A stretch of DNA of 6,205 bases from Saprospiraceae bacterium (lineage in GTDB: Bacteria; Bacteroidota; Bacteroidia; Chitinophagales; Saprospiraceae): positions 1 through 6,205 of the forward strand of contig JACMMM010000132.1 of the NCBI GenBank assembly GCA_014379065.1, read 5' to 3'. The notes under the pieces were generated by a model. That model saw only the letters and a list, made by a program, of their open reading frames with translations. It made no database searches and was not told the DNA's origin. Position numbers and translations under genes: made by a program. Positions within the stretch are counted from its first letter, which is position 1; each line of letters starts with the position of its first letter. Below, one piece after another: positions 1-4,848 of this stretch.

Positions 1-12
1 AACTCCCCTAGT

Positions 13-774
13 TCAGTTCTTCCTTAAAAATTCCTCCGCCAGATTGAAAAAGTTGACGGCGCCTTTGCTCGTAACGTCATAGAGCGCCACGGGCGTGTGC
101 GACATAGGTGCTTCGGCCACGCGGCTGTTGCGGTGGATAATGGTTTCAAAAACATAGTCCGTCGCACTGTTGCGCACCTCTTCCACGATAGCATTGGCGA
201 GGCGGAGGCGGCCGTCGTACATCGAGATTAAGAGACCCTCTACTTGTAGGTTAGGGTTGAAGCCCTGACGGATGAGGTCAATCGTGTTTTTCAGTTTTGC
301 CAGCCCTTCGAAGGAGAACATTTCGCATTGCACGGGGATGAGTACCGTGTCGGCAGCCACCAGCGCATTCACGGTGATGAGGCCGAGCGAGGGCAGACAG
401 TCAATGAAAATATAATCGTAATCGTTGCGGAGTTCGCCGACCACGCCGCGCAGCACATATTCGCGGTTGGGCTTGTTGACGAGTTCGATTTCTGCGCCCA
501 CAAGGTCAATGTTTGAGGGCAGGAGGTAGAGGTTGGGTGTTTCGGTTTGGAGAATGGCCTCTCTGGGGTCGGCGCCATGCACCAGGCAATCATAAAGGCT
601 CACGAAATCGGTTGTATCGGCCTGGCCAACGCCGGAAGATGCGTTTGCCTGCGGGTCGGCATCAATGAGCAGCACCTTTTTCTCCAATATGGCGAGCGAA
701 GCGGCGAGGTTGATGGCTGTAGTGGTTTTGCCCACGCCACCTTTTTGGTTGGCAATGGTGATAACTTTGCCCAT
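13..774 (-). CDS. parA: ParA/Soj-type chromosome partitioning ATPase
   Basis: This is a ParA/Soj/MinD-family ATPase of 253 residues, the usual length for chromosomal Soj. Family members bind DNA as ATP dimers and, with ParB bound at parS sites, segregate the replication origin. The deviant Walker A motif KGGVGKTT is at residues 11-18 and the Walker A' motif IDADPQAN at 37-44. The Walker B/switch II motif FIDCLPSLG has its Asp at 125, with Leu where many homologues have Pro or Ser. The typical MYDGR..LA..IVEEVR segment follows. The frame is open up to 906, but the start is placed at ATG 774 because the conserved fold begins with MGKVITIANQKGG and the only good promoter (-7 box at 831-838) lies downstream of the longer start. 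ATG 786 is possible and adds four residues. The upstream AAAAGAC is at best a weak ribosome site. The gene stops 12 bases from the window edge, where AGGGGAG follows the stop; a parB gene is the likely next gene (inference). Confidence 0.95.
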   Translation of the reverse strand: MGKVITIANQKGGVGKTTTAINLAASLAILEKKVLLIDADPQANASSGVGQADTTDFVSLYDCLVHGADPREAILQTETPNLYLLPSNIDLVGAEIELVNKPNREYVLRGVVGELRNDYDYIFIDCLPSLGLITVNALVAADTVLIPVQCEMFSFEGLAKLKNTIDLIRQGFNPNLQVEGLLISMYDGRLRLANAIVEEVRNSATDYVFETIIHRNSRVAEAPMSHTPVALYDVTSKGAVNFFNLAEEFLRKN

Positions 775-830
775 GTCTTTTAGCATGATAATTCGAGCGT
801 TTGAAGTAGCACCTTTTGGCACAACGGGGG

Positions 831-838
831 CAAAGGTA
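831..838 (-). promoter_or_regulatory. Bacteroidota-type -7 box for parA
   Basis: On the minus strand this reads TACCTTTG, an exact match to the Bacteroidota sigma-A -7 consensus TAnnTTTG. Transcription would start near 824-826 and leave about 50 bases of leader before ATG 774. No clear -33 TTTG sits at the usual 17-23 base distance; the nearest TTG (864-866) is 25 bases away. The position argues against translation starting at 906. Confidence 0.5.
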
Positions 839-888
839 GTCGGGCGTGAAACGCTGCGTGGAACAATGGGCGAGAAGTTATCCAAGTT

Positions 889-897
889 TTTTCCACA
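889..897 (+). promoter_or_regulatory. Single DnaA-box-like 9-mer
   Basis: TTTTCCACA matches the relaxed DnaA box TTWTNCACA. A poorer copy, TTATCCAAG (7 of 9 bases), lies just upstream at 878-886. Both sit between the two divergent promoters. One good box is not enough to call an origin, but chromosomal parAB often lies near oriC, so the site is recorded. It could occur by chance. Confidence 0.2.
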
Positions 898-932
898 GGT
901 TGCCAACAGTATTAATCATAATCACATTATTC

Positions 933-940
933 TACCTTTG
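933..940 (+). promoter_or_regulatory. Bacteroidota-type -7 box for the HD/membrane gene
   Basis: TACCTTTG matches TAnnTTTG exactly and is the same octamer that drives parA on the other strand. Transcription would start near 946-948, giving a leader of about 12-14 bases before ATG 960. The -33 element is not clear: the nearest TTG is at 900-902, farther than the usual spacing. The box supports ATG 960 over any start farther upstream. Confidence 0.5.
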
Positions 941-959
941 CCGCCTACAATTACAACAC

Positions 960-2195
960 ATGACTCCTGCTGAGCAATTGCTGAATGAGGTGGAAGCGCA
1001 CATCACCGATTATTTTGCGCAAAATATCTCCTCTGAATACGTTTTTCACGATTTAGGGCACACCATCCAAACGGTCGCCGCCACGAAGACCATTGGCGAG
1101 GGTTTTCGCCTCAATCCCGACGACATGCTCACGGTGCTGCTTGCCACGTGGTTTCACGACACTGGCTATGCCGAAGGGCCTGTTGGGCACGAAGAACGCA
1201 GTTGTGCCAACGTCGCGCGGTTTCTGGAAGGGAAAATTCCCGCCGAGCAAATCAACGAGGTGCAAACTTGCATCCGCGCCACTAAAGTGCCACAAAAGCC
1301 CGAATCCTTGCTTGGCCAGATCATTGGTGATGCCGACCTCAGCCACCTTGGCATGGATATATATTGGGACAGGACAAGTCGCTTGCGCCAAGAATTTGTG
1401 CTTAACCGCAAAAATGTGATGAGTGACCAAGATTGGGTGGATTTTGAAATCAATTTCATGCTTACCCATGAATACCACACCGTGGTGGCGCAAGAACTTT
1501 TCAACAAGCGCAAGGCCAAGCATATCCAGCAACTACTCAAACAAAAACGCAGGCTCAACCCCAGCCTCGCCCCCACAGTGGACGAGATAAGCCTCCTTGA
1601 AGAAAAAGAAAGGACCGGTGACCTCAAGAAAGTGCTCAAAGAAAGCGAAAACGAGATAAAATCGGCGCGCTTCGGGCGGGGTGTGGAAACCATGTACCGC
1701 ACCACTTACCGCACCCACACCAACCTCAGCGCCATGGCCGACAGCAAAGCAAACCTCATGCTATCGGTTAATGCGATTGTCATCACCTTGCTCGTTTCCA
1801 ATCTTCTCCCCAAACTTCAGGAGGGCGCATCTTTGAAAATAATAATCCCCACTATTTTGCTTACGGCGACCTGTCTTGGCTCTATGGTATTTGCTACGCT
1901 TGCCACCCGACCCAAAATTACGGAGGGCACCGTGACTAAGGAAGCCATCAAACAGCGAAAGGCGAACCTGCTTTTCTTTGGCAATTTTTACAACATGCCC
2001 CTTGAGGATTTCCAATGGGGCGTGAACGAAATGCTTACCGATCCTGAATTTCTTTACAGTTCTATGAGTCGCGACCTCTATTTTCTCGGCATCGTGCTTG
2101 CTAAAAAATATAAGTACCTCAGTGCTTGTTATAATATCTTCATGTTCGGACTCATCATCTCCATGGCAGCGTTTGCAGTGGCTGCAACGATGTAA
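960..2195 (+). CDS. HD-domain phosphohydrolase fused to a Pycsar-effector-like membrane domain (DUF5706-like)
   Basis: This 411-residue protein has two modules. The N-terminal module is an HD-type metal phosphohydrolase: H30/H34 in FHDLGHT, H66-D67 in WFHDTGY, H77 in GHEER and D124/D126 in GDADLSH supply a full metal-ligand set, so it looks catalytically intact. HD enzymes commonly cleave nucleotides or cyclic nucleotides; the substrate here is unknown. A charged, probably helical linker (about 182-240) follows. The C-terminal part has the hallmark LSAMADSKANLMLSVNA (256-272), as in the Pycsar effector/DUF5706 membrane family, with predicted transmembrane helices near 266-284, 293-313 and 389-409. 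In Pycsar, such domains damage the membrane after cCMP or cUMP is sensed. No cyclase is next to this gene, so a defence role is only an inference. ATG 960 was chosen from the promoter at 933-940 and the fold boundary; the frame upstream is not protein-like. No Shine-Dalgarno is visible. Confidence 0.85.
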   Translation: MTPAEQLLNEVEAHITDYFAQNISSEYVFHDLGHTIQTVAATKTIGEGFRLNPDDMLTVLLATWFHDTGYAEGPVGHEERSCANVARFLEGKIPAEQINEVQTCIRATKVPQKPESLLGQIIGDADLSHLGMDIYWDRTSRLRQEFVLNRKNVMSDQDWVDFEINFMLTHEYHTVVAQELFNKRKAKHIQQLLKQKRRLNPSLAPTVDEISLLEEKERTGDLKKVLKESENEIKSARFGRGVETMYRTTYRTHTNLSAMADSKANLMLSVNAIVITLLVSNLLPKLQEGASLKIIIPTILLTATCLGSMVFATLATRPKITEGTVTKEAIKQRKANLLFFGNFYNMPLEDFQWGVNEMLTDPEFLYSSMSRDLYFLGIVLAKKYKYLSACYNIFMFGLIISMAAFAVAATM

Positions 2196-2202
2196 CGAAT
2201 AG

Positions 2203-2231
2203 ACTTTGGACGGATGGACTATGGACATTGG
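2203..2231 (+). repeat. Degenerate ACnnTGG heptamer run
   Basis: Four near-tandem units, ACTTTGG, ACGGATGG (one extra base), ACTATGG and ACATTGG, start eight bases after the stop codon of the HD/membrane gene. No function is evident. Such short tandem units are common between genes in some Bacteroidota (general knowledge). Confidence 0.5.
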
Positions 2232-2242
2232 ATTCTACAGCG

Positions 2243-2290
2243 ATTCCACCAATCACCATTCCACCAATCACCATTCCACCAATCACCATT
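2243..2290 (+). repeat. Three exact 15-bp tandem repeats plus a partial copy
   Basis: The unit ATTCCACCAATCACC occurs three times without a mismatch (2243-2287), followed by a three-base partial copy. It ends eight bases before the chosen ATG of the mannosyltransferase gene. Because the unit is a multiple of three it reads through as Ser-Thr-Asn-His-His in that gene's frame, but it is more likely leader DNA than protein. Perfect copies suggest recent or ongoing slippage, so copy number could differ between strains. Confidence 0.8.
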
Positions 2291-2298
2291 TCACGCCA

Positions 2299-3006
2299 AT
2301 GGCGAGCATAGTCATCATCCCGACCTACAACGAAAAAGAAAATGTAGAGGCCATCGTGCGGGCTGCACTATCCCAATCCGATGATTACCATGTGCTCATC
2401 GTGGACGACGGCTCTCCCGACGGCACAGGGCAGATCGTGCGCGACCTGCAGGCCAGCGAGTTTGCTGGTCGGCTACACCTGCTCGAACGGAGCGGCAAAC
2501 TTGGCCTTGGCACGGCCTATATCGCAGGCTTCCGATGGGGGCTAGAGCGCGATTACGAATACTTTTTTGAAATGGACGCAGACTTTTCACACAACCCAGA
2601 CGATCTCCCGCGTTTACTCGCCAAATGCCGCGACGAAGGGGCCGACGTGGCCGTGGGTTCGCGTTATTGCCGGGGTGGGCACGTGGTCAATTGGCCGCTC
2701 GACCGTATTATCCTTTCTCGCGGCGCCTCGCTCTACACCAGCCTTATCCTCTGGATGCCCGTGGCAGACCCTACCGCTGGCTTTATCTGCTACCGTCGTA
2801 AAGTGCTGGAAGCCATGGATTTGAGCAAAATCAAATTTATCGGTTACGCCTTCCAGATCGAGATGAAATATACGGCTTACCGATTGGGTTTCAAAGTGAA
2901 AGACGTGCCTATTACGTTCAAGGATCGGGAAAAAGGGCAGTCTAAAATGTCGCTGAATATTATTCAGGAGGCGATGCTGGGGGTGTTGCAGATGCGGTGG
3001 AGGTGA
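2299..3006 (+). CDS. Polyprenol/dolichol-phosphate mannosyltransferase-like GT2 glycosyltransferase
   Basis: This 235-residue GT-A fold enzyme is of the Dpm1 type, which transfers a sugar (usually mannose from GDP-mannose) to a polyprenyl phosphate on the inner membrane face and so supplies lipid-linked donors for envelope glycosylation. Motifs in order are PTYNE (8-12), DDGSPDGT (36-43), the metal-binding DAD (93-95), GSRY (120-123), the DPTAGF acceptor-site motif (157-162) and REKGQSKMS (210-218). It has no C-terminal membrane helices, so it belongs to the short soluble class. ATG 2299 gives the standard MASIVIIPTYNE beginning. In-frame starts at 2221 (ATG) and 2206 (TTG) would add a His-rich tail made only of the 15-bp repeats and are disfavoured. 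The gene follows the HD/membrane gene by 103 bases on the same strand and may be cotranscribed. The sugar is inferred from family; glucose or another sugar is possible. Confidence 0.9.
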   Translation: MASIVIIPTYNEKENVEAIVRAALSQSDDYHVLIVDDGSPDGTGQIVRDLQASEFAGRLHLLERSGKLGLGTAYIAGFRWGLERDYEYFFEMDADFSHNPDDLPRLLAKCRDEGADVAVGSRYCRGGHVVNWPLDRIILSRGASLYTSLILWMPVADPTAGFICYRRKVLEAMDLSKIKFIGYAFQIEMKYTAYRLGFKVKDVPITFKDREKGQSKMSLNIIQEAMLGVLQMRWR

Positions 3007-3023
3007 ATGCTAACAATTATGAA

Positions 3024-3072
3024 CAAGTGCAATCGGGCTTCCCTGACCGATTGAAAGACCGATATGCACTTG
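3024..3072. repeat. Inverted repeat between convergent genes
   Basis: CAAGTGCAATCGG (3024-3036) pairs with CCGATATGCACTTG (3059-3072) across a 22-base loop. This gives 13 base pairs with one bulged T. It lies in the 135-base gap between the convergent mannosyltransferase and IPT genes. Neither strand has a T-run after the stem, so it is not a standard intrinsic terminator. A transcript-stabilising or attenuating hairpin, or part of a repeat family, is possible. Confidence 0.55.
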
Positions 3073-3141
3073 CCAAGAGCGGATATAGAGAGCTGTGGCG
3101 AAACTATTAATGTACTTTTAGTAAAGCGGTCATTTTTGATT

Positions 3142-4176
3142 TCACCCGGCCGGGGGTACTACCGGCAGCATTACGCCTACGCCCGTACCCAAGCCCAGAG
3201 CCGGATCATATACAGTGACCTGTAGATTTCCGGCAGTTGCCACGTCTTCGGGATCCAGCATAAATTCGAGGTTCCCCTTATCAATAAAATTGGTATTTCG
3301 ATGCTTGCCGTTGACAAATGCATTCGATTTTGACGTAAAATTGCTGCCGCTGACCTGGACTTTCAGGCTCGTAGCGCCGACGGCAAACTGGGCAGGCATC
3401 AGCTGGGTAATCGTCTCAGGTTTTGATTCCAGCGGATCTTTGTCCTTTTGAAGCGTGGGAAATAATGCGTCGAATACATCTCCCAGTTTTTTGCTGGCGC
3501 GTTGCGTAAATAGCCCTACCATACCGGCCAGTGCGGCAATACTGAACGGATTGATGGCGTCAATCGCACCGCCACCCTGCGGAAAAAGCCCTGCCCGGAT
3601 AACGACGTAAAAAACGACCGCCATCATACTGCCCAAGATTGGCCGCATCAGGTACCAGGTGATCCAGCTGGCCACGAAATTGCGGTTTCCAACAAAGTCC
3701 AGACAAGAGGAAACAGCGTGCAGCCAGCTGCCTACCGCGCCCATGATCAATACTAACAAGAGGTAGCATTGGTCCTTGTCCACCGGATACGGCGTAGAGG
3801 TATAGCACAACACCCTGACACGTATCTCCCGGTTTTTGCTGGTGTCTGATTGGGATGCCAACAGACCAATTTGTGTGCTTTCAATCTGTTCGATAGCCTC
3901 TTTAATTTGTAGCGAATCCTTATCCGAGACCGCTGTTTTAAAGTCCTCCCTAAGGCTTTTGATTTTTTCAGTGTTTTCCGCCAGCATCAAGGTTTTGTAT
4001 TTTGCAATTTCTTCCGTTGGCGGCCAAAAACTGTACACGTTTTGCAGTAACAGGATGCCGGTAAGCACGAAATAAAATGCAAGCCAAAGTATTTGGCTCC
4101 GTTTGGCAAATTGTTTCGGCGGCGGGATGGTGTTGTTCTCTTGGGTAGTATGGGTAGGGTTTTCGCTGTTAGACAT
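3142..4176 (-). CDS. Multi-pass membrane protein with C-terminal IPT/TIG domain, function unknown
   Basis: I cannot name a function. The 344 residues run as follows: a polar Pro/Thr-rich N-tail; transmembrane helix 1 (about 29-47); a charged, likely helical stretch (55-105) with Ser/Thr-rich flanks; hydrophobic segments near 138-158, 177-196 and 210-225; then a basic, amphipathic stretch (TQRASKKLGDVFDALF, 225-240); and an IPT/TIG immunoglobulin-like domain at about 254-325, recognised from P.....VG...L.V.VSGSNF, the FVNG turn and the closing LQVTVYDP strand. The basic residues before helix 1 and after helix 4 suggest both ends are cytoplasmic if all four segments span. That would be unusual, since most bacterial IPT domains are outside the membrane. 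There is no signal peptide of the cleaved type. It starts 17 bases after the acetyltransferase stop, so the two may be cotranscribed, but its G+C content is clearly higher than that of its upstream neighbours. No Shine-Dalgarno is visible. Confidence 0.8.
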   Translation of the reverse strand: MSNSENPTHTTQENNTIPPPKQFAKRSQILWLAFYFVLTGILLLQNVYSFWPPTEEIAKYKTLMLAENTEKIKSLREDFKTAVSDKDSLQIKEAIEQIESTQIGLLASQSDTSKNREIRVRVLCYTSTPYPVDKDQCYLLLVLIMGAVGSWLHAVSSCLDFVGNRNFVASWITWYLMRPILGSMMAVVFYVVIRAGLFPQGGGAIDAINPFSIAALAGMVGLFTQRASKKLGDVFDALFPTLQKDKDPLESKPETITQLMPAQFAVGATSLKVQVSGSNFTSKSNAFVNGKHRNTNFIDKGNLEFMLDPEDVATAGNLQVTVYDPALGLGTGVGVMLPVVPPAG

Positions 4177-4193
4177 TGGATAGCGTTTTAGAT

Positions 4194-4751
4194 TTATTGT
4201 TTATGCTTCTCATTAATGTACTCATGGTAAAGCTTCGAAAACAAGACTGAATCCTCAAATTCGCCAGAGACATAATAATGCTGTCTCAATAAGCCTTCCT
4301 TTATAAAGTTGAATTTTTCCATTAGCCTCAGAGACGGAACATTTTCGGTGCCAACAAGTGCCTCCATTCTATTTAAATTCATTTTATTAAACCCATATTC
4401 GATGATTGCTTCAAGTGCTTCAGTCATCAACCCTTTTCTTTTATAACGCTCATCTTCCATCACATAGCCTATTTCTGCCCGTCTGTGTTCAGCATTCCAA
4501 TTGTGAAGTCCGCACCTTCCAATAATAGCGTTAGATGCCTTATCTGTCATTAGAAATAGTTTAAAACTTCGATTGTAACTGGAATATCCATTTTTGTATT
4601 TGCTTTCTTCTTTTTGATAGTCTTCCTCCGAACGGTGGCCCAATATTCTTTTTATTTCATCTTTTGAACAGTTTTCAAAAATATACCTCATCTCGTTTGG
4701 AGAAAGCCCTTTGAGTATTAGTCTTTTTGTTTCGATTATTTCAAAATGCAT
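4194..4751 (-). CDS. GNAT-family N-acetyltransferase (RimJ/RimL-like)
   Basis: This 185-residue acetyl-CoA-dependent acetyltransferase is of the RimJ/RimL type (Acetyltransf_3). Members acetylate protein N-termini, small amines or antibiotics; the substrate cannot be read from sequence. It opens with the family's typical ETKRLILKGLSPNE. The core strand IIGRCGLHNW (77-86) leads into AEIGYVM (92-98) and the acetyl-CoA pyrophosphate loop YKRKGLMTEAL (103-113), with Lys in place of the usual Gln/Arg. The second motif, ENVPSLRLMEKFNFIKEG (136-153), is intact. The length is normal and nothing looks broken. The start at ATG 4751 gives the expected N-terminus. The gene lies directly downstream of the attC-like hairpin (4780-4840) and ends 17 bases before the IPT gene. 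Its low G+C content (20 of 60 in a sample line) sets it apart from the backbone and fits an acquired cassette gene. Confidence 0.9.
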   Translation of the reverse strand: MHFEIIETKRLILKGLSPNEMRYIFENCSKDEIKRILGHRSEEDYQKEESKYKNGYSSYNRSFKLFLMTDKASNAIIGRCGLHNWNAEHRRAEIGYVMEDERYKRKGLMTEALEAIIEYGFNKMNLNRMEALVGTENVPSLRLMEKFNFIKEGLLRQHYYVSGEFEDSVLFSKLYHEYINEKHKQ

Positions 4752-4779
4752 TGCAGCAAATTTTCTTTTGGAATGACTG

Positions 4780-4840
4780 CGAACGCTAGCACTGCTTACG
4801 TGGCCGCGCTAGTCGGCTATGAGAAGTAGTGCATTGTTCG
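4780..4840 (-). other. attC-like imperfect hairpin (putative integron cassette recombination site)
   Basis: The 61 bases fold almost end to end. CGAAC (4780-4784) pairs with GTTCG (4836-4840). GCTA faces ATT as an unpaired spacer. GCACTGCTT (4789-4797) pairs with AAGTAGTGC (4824-4832), with one G-T pair. ACG faces TGAG unpaired, then TGGCCG (4801-4806) pairs with CGGCTA (4814-4819) around a seven-base loop. AAC/GTT at the ends, an unpaired central spacer, a second box and a variable terminal stem are the order of parts in attC sites. The wider R-box consensus (GTTRRRY / RYYYAAC) is not met, and no integrase or second copy is in view. It lies just after the stop of the AT-rich gene and just before the acetyltransferase start, as expected between cassettes. 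At 34/61 G+C it stands out from both neighbours. There is no T-run on the minus strand, so it is a poor terminator. Confidence 0.4.
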
Positions 4841-4848
4841 TGGCAATT

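Noticed and set aside
775..906. N-terminal extension of ParA to ATG 906
   Set aside because: The extra 44 residues are not part of the ParA fold, the promoter -7 box (831-838) lies inside them, and normal Soj length is reached from ATG 774.
846..959. Upstream extension of the HD/membrane gene
   Set aside because: The added residues look random, overlap both promoters, and the -7 box at 933-940 would lie inside the coding region.
840..960. Replication origin in the parA upstream gap
   Set aside because: Only one good DnaA-box-like 9-mer and one degenerate copy are present, with no box cluster and no clear AT-rich unwinding region.
1053..1718. Long open frames antisense to the HD/membrane gene
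   Set aside because: They are frame shadows of a gene with clear domain motifs and have no family-like sequence, promoter or ribosome site of their own.
2200..2208. TAGACTTTG as a promoter for the mannosyltransferase gene
   Set aside because: The spacing inside the box is one base too long for TAnnTTTG, and it sits within the repeat run about 90 bases from the start; too weak to list.
2206..2298. Longer N-terminus for the mannosyltransferase (TTG 2206 or ATG 2221)
   Set aside because: It would add only repeat-derived Ser-Thr-Asn-His-His units ahead of a complete GT2 beginning at ATG 2299.
3024..3072. Intrinsic terminator, or a second attC site
   Set aside because: No T-run follows the stem on either strand. 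AAC precedes the left arm, but GCC rather than GTT follows the right arm, so attC ends are absent.
3145..3154. Perfect palindrome CCCGGCCGGG
   Set aside because: It falls in the last codons of the IPT gene (Pro-Ala-Gly), is short, and has no loop or T-run; likely coincidental.
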